Assembly (NCBI GenBank): GCA_964516435.1
Contig: CAZEZP010000041.1
Coordinates: forward strand, 1-64,000
Direction of reading: 5' to 3'
Length of the DNA: 64,000 nucleotides
DNA from: HGW-17 sp964516435
Lineage (GTDB): Bacteria > Myxococcota_A > Polyangia > HGW-17
Shown here piece after piece: positions 43,293 through 51,897 of the stretch (positions are counted from its first letter, which is position 1; the number at the start of each line of letters is the position of its first letter). Position numbers and translations under genes: made by a program. The notes beneath the pieces were generated by a model that made no database searches, had not been told where the DNA came from, and was given only the letters and a program-made list of their open reading frames with translations.

Positions 43293-43312
43293 TGCATAAC
43301 ACCTCCGGGCGC

Positions 43313-43340
43313 AGTATTTCGCAAATTCCGGCAAAGTCAA
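43313..43340 (-). promoter_or_regulatory. Promoter of the Cys-rich repeat lipoprotein
   Basis: Minus-strand TTGACT (43335-43340), a 16-bp spacer and AATACT (43313-43318), 21 bp before the ATG. Five of six and four of six matches. Confidence 0.55.
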
Positions 43341-43399
43341 ACCGAAATCTCACGAAAATCCAATCCCAGAAAACATTTCATGCATGGCGCACAAAAAAA

Positions 43400-45403
43400 T
43401 CAGGTTTCAGGAGGCGTTCCCAGCAGGAGTCCCTCGAGCCGGCGGATTTCGTCACGCAGGCGGGCGGCCTCCTCGAACTGGAGCTTGCGGGCGGCCTCGC
43501 GCATCTTGCGGGTGAGCTTGAGGATGTGCGCCTCGGCCTCCTCCGGTGGCACGCGCGCAGGCGCCTTCTTCCGTCCGCCGGCATCGAGGCCGATCATCCG
43601 GTTGAGATCCACGACATCCTTGACGACGGAGGCCGGCGTGATGCCATGCTCGCGGTTATACGCCTCCTGGATGGCGCGCCGGCGCGTGGTCTCGTCCAGA
43701 ACCGTCTGCATGGCCGGCGTGATGCGATCCGCATACAGGATCACGTGCCCCTCGCGATGGCGGGCCGCCCGGCCGCTGATCTGGAACAGGGAACTGGCCG
43801 AACGCAGAAAGCCTTCCGTATCGGCCTCCAGCACGGCCACGAGCGACACTTCGGGCAGATCCAGCCCCTCGCGCAGGAGATTGATGCCGACGAGTACGTC
43901 GAACTCGCCCAGGCGCAGATCCCGCAGGATTTCGGAACGCTCCAGCGTATCGATGTCGCTGTGCAGATAGCGGACGCGCACTCCCAGTTCGGCATAGTAT
44001 TCCGTGAGCCGTTCGGCGGAACGCTTGGTGAGCGTGACCACCAGCACCTTTTCCCCGCGCTCGCGGCGCCGGCGGATTTCCACCAGCAGATCATCGAGTT
44101 GGCCCTCCACCGGACGCACCTCCATGGAAGGCTCGAGCAGCCCCGTGGGACGGACGATCTGTTCCACCACCACCCCCTGCGTCCTGTTCAGTTCCCATTC
44201 CCCGGGCGTGGCGCTCACGCAGACCACGCGATGCACGCGCTGCAGGAACTCCTCGAACGACAGGGGCCGGTTGTCCAGCGCGCACGGAAGACGGAACCCA
44301 TACTCCACCAGGTTCCTCTTGCGGGAGAGATCACCATGCAGCATGCCGCGCACCTGCGGAATGGTCTGGTGCGACTCGTCGATGAACAGGAGAAAATCCT
44401 GGGGAAAATAATCCAGGAGCGTGGCCGGGGGCTCCCCGGGCGGCCGGCCGTCGAAATGCCGGCTGTAGTTCTCGATGCCCTTGCAGTATCCGGCGGTTTC
44501 CAGCGTTTCCAGGTCCGAGAGCGTGCGCTGCTCCAGCCGCTGCGCTTCCAGCAGTCTGCCGGCGGCACGCAACTCGTTCAGCCGGAAACGCAACTCTTCC
44601 CGGATGGCCTCCATGGCACGGCGCAGATCCTGCTCGGGAACGACATAGTGGCTGCTGGGAAAAATCAACGCCGATGCGACATCCCGATGCCCCTGGCGCA
44701 CGAACGGGTCGAACTCGCGGATTCGCTCGATGGCGTCGCCGAACCAGGAGATGCGCAGCGCCGTGCGGTCGGAATCGGCCGGAAACACCTCCACCACGTC
44801 GCCCCGCACGCGGAAGGTGCCGCGGGTGAAATCGTAGTCGTTGCGCTGATACTGGATGTCCACGAGCCGGCGCAGCACTTCGTCCCGATCGACTTCCTGC
44901 CCCACGGCGAGTTGCACCGCGAGATCCCGGTAGAAGCGTGGCGAGCCGATGCCGAAGATGCAGGAAACCGACGCCACGATGATGACGTCCGGGCGCGAAA
45001 GCAGGGCATTGGTTGCGGCGTGGCGCAGACGGTCGATTTCCTCGTTGATGGCGCTGTCCTTCTCGATGTAGGTGTCACTAGCGGGAATGTAGGCTTCCGG
45101 CTGGTAATAATCGTAATACGAAACGAAATACTGCACCGCGTTGTGGGGGAACAACTGGCGGAACTCCGCGAACAACTGGGCCGCGAGCGTCTTGTTGTGC
45201 GCCAGGATCAGCGTGGGACGCCCCCAGGCCTCGATGACCTTGGCCATGGTGAACGTCTTGCCGGAGCCGGTGATGCCCAGGAGCACCTGGAACGGCTCCC
45301 CGGCCTGCAGCCCCTCCAGCAGGCCGGCGATGGCGGCCGGCTGATCCCCCCGCGGCTCCATGCCGGGCGCCATGCGAAAAACACCAGGACGCAGAGAAGG
45401 CAT
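43400..45403 (-). CDS. uvrB: UvrABC system protein B
   Basis: 667 aa (E. coli 673). The ATG at 45403 lies 2 nt after the stop of the CpoB-like gene and gives the expected N-terminus up to the EPRGDQPAAI motif. Walker A GITGSGKT (43-50), the DNA-binding beta-hairpin YYDYYQPEAYIP, helicase motifs (IDESHQT, VSATPGEWE, LHSDID, LVGINLLREGLDLPEV) and the C-terminal UVR domain (ILKLTRKMREAARKLQFEEAARLRDEI) are all present. It verifies damage in nucleotide excision repair after UvrA. There is no Shine-Dalgarno, so translation is probably coupled to the envelope gene before it, an odd pairing. Confidence 0.97.
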   Translation of the reverse strand: MPSLRPGVFRMAPGMEPRGDQPAAIAGLLEGLQAGEPFQVLLGITGSGKTFTMAKVIEAWGRPTLILAHNKTLAAQLFAEFRQLFPHNAVQYFVSYYDYYQPEAYIPASDTYIEKDSAINEEIDRLRHAATNALLSRPDVIIVASVSCIFGIGSPRFYRDLAVQLAVGQEVDRDEVLRRLVDIQYQRNDYDFTRGTFRVRGDVVEVFPADSDRTALRISWFGDAIERIREFDPFVRQGHRDVASALIFPSSHYVVPEQDLRRAMEAIREELRFRLNELRAAGRLLEAQRLEQRTLSDLETLETAGYCKGIENYSRHFDGRPPGEPPATLLDYFPQDFLLFIDESHQTIPQVRGMLHGDLSRKRNLVEYGFRLPCALDNRPLSFEEFLQRVHRVVCVSATPGEWELNRTQGVVVEQIVRPTGLLEPSMEVRPVEGQLDDLLVEIRRRRERGEKVLVVTLTKRSAERLTEYYAELGVRVRYLHSDIDTLERSEILRDLRLGEFDVLVGINLLREGLDLPEVSLVAVLEADTEGFLRSASSLFQISGRAARHREGHVILYADRITPAMQTVLDETTRRRAIQEAYNREHGITPASVVKDVVDLNRMIGLDAGGRKKAPARVPPEEAEAHILKLTRKMREAARKLQFEEAARLRDEIRRLEGLLLGTPPET

Positions 45404-45405
45404 GG

Positions 45406-46251
45406 TCAGGGTGCACACACCTGGCGGCTGTGCCGCATGGACTTGAGGTATTCCAGTTGCTTGCGGGCGGCTTCGGCATCGGTGCCCTGTGGCCAGGCGG
45501 CCAGGTAGCCCTCCAGCGTGGGAATGGCCTTGGCGCAATCCATGAACTGCACATGGGCCTGAGCCAGAAGCCAGACCATGCGTGCAGCGGCAGGCCCGTT
45601 GGGAAACGTGCGCCGATAGAGGTCCGCATACAGGATGACTCGTGTGAATTCGTTGAGGCGAAAGGCAGTTTCGGCCACGCCGGACACGGCTTCTCCGGCT
45701 GCGGGGGTTCCCGGATGCTTCTGGAGCAGAAGCGCCAGGTGGCCATGTGCCAACTTCCACTGCCGGGCCGCGCCCAGCGCCAGCACCACATCACGCAGGT
45801 CCTCGGGTCCCAGTTGCGTCGAAGCCCAGGCGGCCTCGCGGGAGAGCGCCTCCAGTTCGGCGATTTCCCGTACGCGCTGGGACAGCGCTTCCGTCAACTG
45901 CGCTACCTGGCGGACCACCTCGTCGTCCAGTCGGCCCGCCGCGGCATTCACGCGTTGCTCCAGTTCCAGCACCCGCTTGCGAAGATCATCCATGCGCGCG
46001 CGGATCTCGTCCATGAACAGCGACTGCTTTTCGCGGTACTGCGCGCGCTCTTCGCGAATCTTCTCCAGTTCGGCTTTCAACCTGGCCAGATTCTCCCGCA
46101 GCGTCGCCTCGTCGGCCGTGCGCTGCTCATAGGCCTGGGAAACCTTCTCCACCCGCAACGCCATCTCATCGGCTTCCTTGCGGGATACGAAATGGGAACA
46201 GCCAAACACCAGCGGAAACAGGACCGCCACCACCCATCGGCGTGCAATCAT
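45406..46251 (-). CDS. CpoB/YbgF-like periplasmic lipoprotein
   Basis: 281 aa. The ATG at 46251 follows AGGAGAAG and overlaps the stop of the upstream gene by 4 nt. Signal peptide MIARRWVVAVLFPLVFGC ends in lipobox VFGC. A coiled coil (about 30-140, rich in Glu, Arg and Leu) is followed by TPR-like helices (LGAARQWKLAHGHLALLLQKHPGTPAAGEA, FTRVILYADLYRRTFPNGPAAARM). This order matches CpoB (YbgF), which works with Tol-Pal and PBP1B in outer-membrane constriction. Unlike E. coli CpoB it is a lipoprotein. Second-last gene of the Pal-like operon. Confidence 0.8.
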   Translation of the reverse strand: MIARRWVVAVLFPLVFGCSHFVSRKEADEMALRVEKVSQAYEQRTADEATLRENLARLKAELEKIREERAQYREKQSLFMDEIRARMDDLRKRVLELEQRVNAAAGRLDDEVVRQVAQLTEALSQRVREIAELEALSREAAWASTQLGPEDLRDVVLALGAARQWKLAHGHLALLLQKHPGTPAAGEAVSGVAETAFRLNEFTRVILYADLYRRTFPNGPAAARMVWLLAQAHVQFMDCAKAIPTLEGYLAAWPQGTDAEAARKQLEYLKSMRHSRQVCAP

Positions 46252-46739
46252 GGCGTCTTCTCCTGAGTGGAACCGACAGCGGCGCAACGGGGATTTTCCG
46301 GCTTGCGGACACAGACCACCCGCAGCAGGTCATTGAAATGCGTATTGTAATTCTTTTGAAATTCCTTCCAGGAATCCGCCAGTTTCATGCGCTGGAAATC
46401 CACGCTCTTCTCCAGGTAATCAATGCCCTGCACCGCAAGGTCCAGCGCCCCCTCCATTGTGTCGATTTCCTGGTGCACCTCGGCCCATGCACGGGCCACC
46501 GCATTGGAAAACGTGAAGCGTTCCGTGGCGATGGCGTCGATTTCCCGGGTCTGGCGGGCAGTCTCCTGCAATTGGTTCCGGCGCCAACTGTCATCGCGCG
46601 TCATGCGCAGTTCCACCTCGGTGATGCGCGCATGCAGACGCAGGAACTGCGACGGGCGGGCAGGCTGCAGGGAACGCGAGCACCCGGAAAGAAGGATCAG
46701 AAAAACCAACAGCCAAAAACGCATGAACAAAAACTTCAT
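46248..46739 (-). CDS. Small lipoprotein, unknown function
   Basis: 163 aa. The start at 46739 overlaps the Pal-like stop (ATGA). Signal peptide MKFLFMRFWLLVFLILLSGC ends in an excellent lipobox (LSGC). The mature protein is mostly helical, with heptad-like spacing in ITEVELRMTRDDSWRRNQLQ and VAVQGIDYLEKSVDF-type helices, and has two Cys near the end. No family recognised. Its position between Pal-like and CpoB-like genes and the overlap at both ends suggest a Tol-Pal-associated envelope role. Confidence 0.75.
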   Translation of the reverse strand: MKFLFMRFWLLVFLILLSGCSRSLQPARPSQFLRLHARITEVELRMTRDDSWRRNQLQETARQTREIDAIATERFTFSNAVARAWAEVHQEIDTMEGALDLAVQGIDYLEKSVDFQRMKLADSWKEFQKNYNTHFNDLLRVVCVRKPENPRCAAVGSTQEKTP

Positions 46740-47530
46740 TCCTCGGGGCAGACCTGCCCGACCTTCTTGTAGAACATCACGTGCACCCGGCGGTCCTGCG
46801 CCCACGTGTCCTCATTGCTTCCCTTGGCGCAGGTTTCGCCCAGCGGTTCCCACGTGAAGCGGAACTTGGACACCAGTTCCGCGTCGATGAGAGACAGTTC
46901 GTTCTGCACGCTCTTGAGGCGCTGGCTGGAAAGGTCGTCGTTGTAGGTCTCGGGGCCTCGTGGATCCGCCATGCCCATGAAATGGATGCGGGAAAGGCCG
47001 GCGCCAAAGGCCTTGCGCATGCATTCCACGTTGCGCTTCAGGATATCACGGCTTTCCCGGGACAGTTTGGCGGACTTGTAATCGAAGAAGATGTTCTCCA
47101 TCTTGCAGGGCGGTGTGATGTTGCATTCCTCGCCTACGCAGGTACCGACCGAAACATCCGGCACGCAGTAGCCGTGCTGGCATTTCTGGCCCACCGGGCA
47201 ATCACGGTCGGGGCTGCACTCGTTGCCATCGGCGCGGCAGGAGCCCTGCCAGCAGTGCTTGCCGGCGCCGCATTCCGCATCGTCCCTGCAGTCCCGGCAC
47301 AGACCGTTGTCACAGACCTTGCCATCCTTGCAGGGCACGGCAGGGCAGGCAGACTTGACTTCCTTTACGCACTGGCCATCCCGGCAAACCTCGCCCTTGG
47401 GACAATTGGAGTCGGTTTGGCACTGGCATTTCCCAGCCACCTTCTTCTGACCCATCGGGCAGGTGTCCTTCTTGCAGGAAACGAAACCGAAAATCACCAG
47501 CAGCAACGGAAGAACGACGTATTTTTTCAT
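46736..47530 (-). CDS. Pal-like OmpA-family lipoprotein with Cys-rich region
   Basis: 264 aa. The ATG at 47530 follows GACGGAGG. Signal peptide ends in lipobox FVSC (C19). Residues about 20-145 are Cys-rich, with repeated modules like CxxDSNCPKGEVCRDGQC and CSPDRDCPVGQKCQHGYC. The C-terminal 115 residues are an OmpA-type peptidoglycan-binding domain: IFFDYKSAKLSRESRDILKRNVECM, then GMADPRGPETYNDDLSSQR and DRRVHVMF. This is the layout of Pal with an added disulfide-stabilised spacer. It starts an operon with a lipoprotein, CpoB-like and uvrB. The Cys-rich spacer is unusual for Pal. Confidence 0.85.
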   Translation of the reverse strand: MKKYVVLPLLLVIFGFVSCKKDTCPMGQKKVAGKCQCQTDSNCPKGEVCRDGQCVKEVKSACPAVPCKDGKVCDNGLCRDCRDDAECGAGKHCWQGSCRADGNECSPDRDCPVGQKCQHGYCVPDVSVGTCVGEECNITPPCKMENIFFDYKSAKLSRESRDILKRNVECMRKAFGAGLSRIHFMGMADPRGPETYNDDLSSQRLKSVQNELSLIDAELVSKFRFTWEPLGETCAKGSNEDTWAQDRRVHVMFYKKVGQVCPEE

Positions 47531-47644
47531 GGAAACCTCCGTCTTTGAGGGGAAGATGTAGAGCACATTCCGGCATCGAAATCAAGATGCCGACATCCAC
47601 CCAACACATCTGGCAAACGAATTATTTCCGAAGGTGAAAATTTT

Positions 47645-48559
47645 TCAGGGGACCAGCCGCACTCGCACCTGGGCGGGGATCACGCGGACATGAAACTCGG
47701 GCGGCATCCTGGAGAGACTGACCGGCGCCAGAAAATCGCGCTCCGACGGCTTGGCCGGCAGTTCCACGACGGGCGCGAGTTGGCCGGCTCCCAGCGCGGC
47801 CAGGCTCTTGCGGGGTCCCTCCACTACCACGTCCACCGTCTTGGGCTCCAGGGAAACCTTGCCCCTGTAGCCGCGCACCGCGACCGCCAGCCGGGAGAAC
47901 TGGCGCGAGGCGATGGCCTTTTCGGCCACGATGCGCACCCGGAACTCCTTGATCTTTGGAGAGACCTCGACATTGGTGGGCAGTTCCGGCAGGGGTACGG
48001 TGAACTCCTTCGTCCCGTCCTCTTCCAGGACGTACGGTGGCAGCGTGATGGAGGAAAACCCGAGCACCGCCGATTTGGGCCCCGTCAGGCGGATCTTCGC
48101 CGGCTCCACCGACGTCTCGGTCAACAGAAAATTGCGGTTGTTCTCGACCTTGATGGTCACCGGCACCACGCGGGACATGCGCTGCTCCATGCGGATGGGC
48201 AGATACTGGGGCGTGATCGCAGTGACCCGGATGCCCTTGGGCAACTGGAACATGGTGGAGTCGAGATCGTAGCGGTCCGCCTTCACGCGGGAGAGATCCA
48301 CCACCAGTTTGCGGGACCAGGTGTCGCCGTCCAGCCGGCGCACTCCCGTCCAGGGACCGCGGATGTTCAGTTTCACCGAGGGAATCAACTCGTTGAGCAG
48401 CACCTGCTCCTGGGGCGCATTGACGTATTCCACCTCCACCACCAGTGTGCCCTCCGCGTCCTTGTCGCTGCGCACCAGGTAGAACAGTGCCACCGAGATG
48501 AGCAGGGAAAAGACCTTAAGTCGCCAGTTTTCGGTGAAGAGTGCCAGAAACTTACGCAC
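47645..48559 (-). CDS. YbbR-domain protein (CdaR-like)
   Basis: 304 aa. The GTG at 48559 is chosen because GGAGG lies 6 nt upstream; an ATG at 48589 has none. It overlaps the cdaA stop by 8 nt. After a hydrophobic segment (about 10-27, NWRLKVFSLLISVALFYLV) come repeated YbbR domains of about 80 residues, each with beta-strands such as VKLNIRGPWTGVRRL, KIRLTGPKSAVLGFSSI and VDVVVEGPRKSLAAL. In Firmicutes CdaR, with the same domains, binds and regulates the diadenylate cyclase CdaA. The order cdaA-cdaR is the same here. Confidence 0.87.
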   Translation of the reverse strand: MRKFLALFTENWRLKVFSLLISVALFYLVRSDKDAEGTLVVEVEYVNAPQEQVLLNELIPSVKLNIRGPWTGVRRLDGDTWSRKLVVDLSRVKADRYDLDSTMFQLPKGIRVTAITPQYLPIRMEQRMSRVVPVTIKVENNRNFLLTETSVEPAKIRLTGPKSAVLGFSSITLPPYVLEEDGTKEFTVPLPELPTNVEVSPKIKEFRVRIVAEKAIASRQFSRLAVAVRGYRGKVSLEPKTVDVVVEGPRKSLAALGAGQLAPVVELPAKPSERDFLAPVSLSRMPPEFHVRVIPAQVRVRLVP

Positions 48560-49409
48560 GGGAATCCTCCCGTCCCGTGGGATGCGCATTGCGCTTCCAC
48601 CACCGCGCCGGCGTGAGGGCCTGGCCGCGCATGAGCCGCAGCAACTCGTTGTGTAGCCGCATGGTGTTTTCCATGGGGATGATCAGGCCGCGCTCGCACA
48701 GGCTGATGGCCCCGCGCTCCTCGGAGACCACGATGGAAATGGCATCGGTGTTCTCCGTGAGTCCCAGCGCCGCCTTGTGGCGGGTTCCGTAGTGGCTGTC
48801 GAGTTGCTTGTTGTCGGACAGCGGAAGAATGACGCCGGCCTTGTACACCCGGTTGTTCCGGATGACCACCGCCCCGTCGTGCAGCGGATTGTTGCGGTCC
48901 ACGTGAAAGATCGCCCACAGCAGTTCCTTGGTGATCTGTGCATCGAGGATCTTGCCGCCGGCCAGGACGTTCTCGTCCATGATGGCGCTGCGCTCCAGCA
49001 CTATGATGGCGCCAGTGTGGGTCTCGGCCATCCGGCCCACGGCCTGGAGCAACTCGTCCATCGCATCCACGCCCTTCTCGCCGCCGGAAAAGAGCGTGAC
49101 CTCGCTGCCCACGTGGGTGAGCAACCGGCGGATTTCCGCCTGGAAGATGATGATGAGAAACAGAAAGAAATAATTGAGGAAATTCGAAAGGAGCCACTGG
49201 ATGGTGAACAGGTCGAGGTAGTGGGAGAGCACCCAGGCGAATCCCAGCCCCACGATCAGGCCCATGAGCATCAGGCTGGCGCGGGTACCGCGCAGGAACA
49301 GGAAAAAACGGTAGACGATGAACGCCACGAGGCCGATGTCCAGCAGGATGGAGACGAATCCCACGACGGACGGCTTGTCCAGATAGAAGAGATCGATGGA
49401 CGAGAACAT
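48552..49409 (-). CDS. cdaA: Diadenylate cyclase CdaA (c-di-AMP synthase)
   Basis: 285 aa (typical 270-285). The ATG at 49409 has GGGGAGG close upstream. Three transmembrane helices in the first 95 residues are followed by the DAC domain, with the catalytic DGA (178-180) in NPLHDGAVVIRNN and GTRHKAALG (208-216). Both motifs are intact, so it should make c-di-AMP from two ATP. c-di-AMP is best known from Firmicutes for potassium, osmotic and cell-wall control. A cdaA-ybbR pair in a deltaproteobacterial-type genome means the signal exists here too. Confidence 0.93.
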   Translation of the reverse strand: MFSSIDLFYLDKPSVVGFVSILLDIGLVAFIVYRFFLFLRGTRASLMLMGLIVGLGFAWVLSHYLDLFTIQWLLSNFLNYFFLFLIIIFQAEIRRLLTHVGSEVTLFSGGEKGVDAMDELLQAVGRMAETHTGAIIVLERSAIMDENVLAGGKILDAQITKELLWAIFHVDRNNPLHDGAVVIRNNRVYKAGVILPLSDNKQLDSHYGTRHKAALGLTENTDAISIVVSEERGAISLCERGLIIPMENTMRLHNELLRLMRGQALTPARWWKRNAHPTGREDSRA

Positions 49410-49432
49410 GGGCCTCCCCGAAAAACAGGGGC

Positions 49433-49461
49433 ACTTTACGCCTTGCGTACGTTTTTGGCAA
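49433..49461 (-). promoter_or_regulatory. Promoter of cdaA-ybbR
   Basis: Minus-strand TTGCCA (49456-49461), a 17-bp spacer and TAAAGT (49433-49438), overlapping the 3' end of the preceding membrane-protein gene. Five of six and four of six matches. Start near 49426, about 17 nt before the cdaA ATG. Confidence 0.55.
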
Positions 49462-50029
49462 GCGCTGGAAAGGCGAAGACGGCCGCCAGCAGCAGTGCGG
49501 CCGGAAACTGCACGGCGAAATCCCAATTGCGCCCCGGCAGCAGGACTCCCGGCAGGGAAGCGCACATTCCGGCGATGGCAGGAAGGGCTGCCACAACCCG
49601 CAGGGGGACCGAAAACAGGCTCGACACGAACGAACGGGAGAAAAGACCGAAGGCATGCAGGAAAAACGGCCAGGGCGCCCAGGAGAAGAGCCGCGTGTGC
49701 CAGTCCAGGTGCATCACGGGCAGGCGTTCGATGAAAGGATCCGGCGGCGGTGGCGGCAACGGAGGGAAGAGCACGCGCAGCACGAGGAAAACCAGCCCCC
49801 CGGCGGCAAGGAAAATCCAGGGCCGAAGGGAGGCAGGCGCCCGGCGCAGGCCATGCCGGAGCGCCACCCAGGGAAAGAATCCCGCCGCCGCGAAGAGCGG
49901 CCCCAGCAGGCGCTGCCACCATGGAGCGGGCAGTTTGGCCACGGCAACCATGAGCACGAATGCCGCCGGTACCCCCAGGGCCACCAGCCGGCCCGTGGAA
50001 GGGGAAAGCGTGCCTACACGGGTATCCAT
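49436..50029 (-). CDS. Polytopic membrane protein, unknown function
   Basis: 197 aa. It overlaps the end of the GATase-like gene by 16 nt. About five transmembrane segments (ALGVPAAFVLMVAVAKL, LGPLFAAAGFFPWVAL, IFLAAGGLVFLVLRVLF, the FVSSLFSVPLRVVAALPAI region and AALLLAAVFAFPALA). A Pro run (PPLPPPPPDP) separates the halves. It has no recognised domain and no catalytic motif. Its last codons contain the cdaA promoter. Confidence 0.68.
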   Translation of the reverse strand: MDTRVGTLSPSTGRLVALGVPAAFVLMVAVAKLPAPWWQRLLGPLFAAAGFFPWVALRHGLRRAPASLRPWIFLAAGGLVFLVLRVLFPPLPPPPPDPFIERLPVMHLDWHTRLFSWAPWPFFLHAFGLFSRSFVSSLFSVPLRVVAALPAIAGMCASLPGVLLPGRNWDFAVQFPAALLLAAVFAFPALAKNVRKA

Positions 50030-50856
50030 TCGATGTTCCGGGCCCGGTAGAAGAGCACCCGGTCGCGGGGGATGGCGCTCAGGCCGCGCTCGGAAGGCGG
50101 CGTCTTCAAATCGCCCACCACGAGCAGGGCATGCAGATCGGGATGCGTGCGCTCGCGCTCATCCCGCTCCGGGTGGTGATCGCGGCAATACGGGCAGGGA
50201 TCCCGCATCCCATCGATGAGGCGGTAGCCGCCGATGTCGTCGGCCGAGCAGTAGGTCATCAGGAAGCGCCCGTTACTCACGCAGAAGACCGCGGGCGTCT
50301 CCTCGTTCTCGATGTCGCGGGCGAGGCGCCGCCAGTTGCGGTAGGTCTGGGCGAGCGCCGACGCCACCGCGCCGTGGTCGGGATCATAGGCGTTGAGTTG
50401 GCAGGTTTCCTTGAGGAACACCAGGAAGAACTGGAAGATCAGTTCCTGTTCGGTGTTTCCCGGGACGTTCCAGCGCAAATCCCCCTTGATGGCGCTTTGC
50501 AGCCACTCGCGGATGCGGGTCGGGCGCGAACTGCCGCCCAGCATGGTGAAAAACCAGTTGCGGTGGCGGAAGGGCGAGACGTCCTGGGGGCTGCGGCTGG
50601 CGCGGGACACCTCGAAATGGGCCATGCCGAACTCCGGATGCCAGTGCTGGATGGTTTCATAGACGTCGATGGCGTCCATGTGCAGCGGACGCCGCCGATG
50701 CTCGATCTCGTCGGGCGGGCGGCACATGGCCGTCCCCCACGTATACGGGCCTTCGTGCGCGCTCTTGCGGAAGAGGTGGCGATACGGGTAGAGCGCATGC
50801 GCCGTCAGGTGGGGATGAGAGGAACCGAACGCCAGAAGGGATTCCACGGCATCCAT
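50014..50856 (-). CDS. Class II glutamine-amidotransferase-like protein lacking the catalytic Cys
   Basis: 280 aa. The start at 50856 is 2 nt after the upstream stop. The sequence follows the YafJ-type class II glutamine amidotransferase outline: MAHFEVSRASRSPQDVSPFRHRNWFFTMLGG (compare the family's AHxR...NxHPF...WxxxHNG), GNTEQELIFQFFL (compare the TDSE loop), and an ending RVLFYRARNIEWIPV. In active members residue 2 is the nucleophilic Cys. Here the N-terminus reads MDAVESLLAF, with Asp at that place. It is thus probably inactive as a glutaminase or has changed function. Family call by motif alignment from memory. Confidence 0.6.
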   Translation of the reverse strand: MDAVESLLAFGSSHPHLTAHALYPYRHLFRKSAHEGPYTWGTAMCRPPDEIEHRRRPLHMDAIDVYETIQHWHPEFGMAHFEVSRASRSPQDVSPFRHRNWFFTMLGGSSRPTRIREWLQSAIKGDLRWNVPGNTEQELIFQFFLVFLKETCQLNAYDPDHGAVASALAQTYRNWRRLARDIENEETPAVFCVSNGRFLMTYCSADDIGGYRLIDGMRDPCPYCRDHHPERDERERTHPDLHALLVVGDLKTPPSERGLSAIPRDRVLFYRARNIEWIPV

Positions 50857-50858
50857 GG

Positions 50859-51128
50859 CTAACCGTCCGTCCTGTCGCCGGAGGAGGGCTCCGGCTTCGT
50901 CCCGCCGGAAGATTCCTCCCCGTTCTTTTCCAGGTCTTCCATCAGTTCCTTCTCTACCTGGGCGACGGGCTTGTCCTCGGTGGAAACGCCCTGCTGCCGG
51001 CGGAATTCCTCGATCATCATCCGCGTCTTGCGGTTGACGTGGTAACTGGCGTAATGCTTCATCAGGAAATAGCCCGCCACCGAACACAGGATCACGACAA
51101 TCAAGAATGACCACACTTGCGTACCCAT
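50859..51128 (-). CDS. Small single-helix membrane protein, unknown function
   Basis: 89 aa. The ATG at 51128 follows AAGGAAAG. One transmembrane helix (WSFLIVVILCSVAGYFLM, about 6-23) leads to a basic patch (YHVNRKTRMMIEEFRR) and then an acidic, Lys/Glu-rich tail (about 55-89). The tail probably lies in the cytoplasm. It starts a three-gene run with the GATase-like protein and the polytopic membrane protein. Confidence 0.7.
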   Translation of the reverse strand: MGTQVWSFLIVVILCSVAGYFLMKHYASYHVNRKTRMMIEEFRRQQGVSTEDKPVAQVEKELMEDLEKNGEESSGGTKPEPSSGDRTDG

Positions 51129-51321
51129 GAGCGTCTTTCCTTGCCGGCAAGACGCCGGCGAAGCTGGACAATACGGCAAAGCCGGATGACGGTCAACCGC
51201 ACGGCCCGGATGCCCGGGAAAACCCGGAGAAATCATACCCCGGAAATGAATCCCACGATGTCCCCATCGCCTCGTCGGCAACGATTCTGCGAGGATGCCC
51301 CACAAGGACGAACGCAGGAAA

Positions 51322-51897
51322 TCAGGAAACGGGGCACAGGCGATCGAAGAGCGCCAGGTTCGAAGCGGCCGCCCGGGGAGGGACGAGCCGCTCCAGCGCC
51401 TCGCGGACATGTCCGGGCCGCACGCCGGGAATGAGCCCCTCGCGGGCCACCCGGGCGAGCACGGCCACGTTCTGCATGCGCACGTCCTCGAGGTCCTCCC
51501 GCACGGCGTGCACCGCCACGTTTTTCCGGGCGGCCTCCTCCTGCAGGAGCGCATCGGTTACGGATGCCCCCTGCCCCAATCGCACGGCCAGCGGCTGCCA
51601 CGTGGTGGCATAATACACCAGCGCCCCGCCCGGCCGCGCATGGGACACGAGACCACGCAGCGCCTCCGTTCGCTCGAGCGCGATGACCACGTCCGCCTCG
51701 TGCGGTGATATCAAGGGGGAAAACACCGGGCTGCCCACGCGCAGGAAACTTTCCACCGTGCCGCCCCGCTGGGCCAGGCCGTGCGTGTCCACGGCCCGCA
51801 GATCCAGGCCGGCGGCGTCGCATGCATGCGCGAGCACCTCCGCCAGCAGGCCGATGCCCTGCCCGCCCACGCCAATCATGTACACCTGCGTGATCAT
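51322..51897 (-). CDS. iorB: Indolepyruvate ferredoxin oxidoreductase subunit beta-like
   Basis: 191 aa. The start overlaps the iorA stop (ATGA). The N-terminal GVGGQGIGLLAEVLAHA and the following AVDTHGLAQRGGTVESFLRVG match the gamma/beta domain of pyruvate and indolepyruvate oxidoreductases, which helps bind the TPP cofactor. Continues FSPLISPHEADVVIALERTEALR, as in IorB. With IorA it would oxidise aryl-pyruvates to acyl-CoA with reduction of ferredoxin. Suggests at least facultatively anaerobic metabolism. Confidence 0.9.
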   Translation of the reverse strand: MITQVYMIGVGGQGIGLLAEVLAHACDAAGLDLRAVDTHGLAQRGGTVESFLRVGSPVFSPLISPHEADVVIALERTEALRGLVSHARPGGALVYYATTWQPLAVRLGQGASVTDALLQEEAARKNVAVHAVREDLEDVRMQNVAVLARVAREGLIPGVRPGHVREALERLVPPRAAASNLALFDRLCPVS

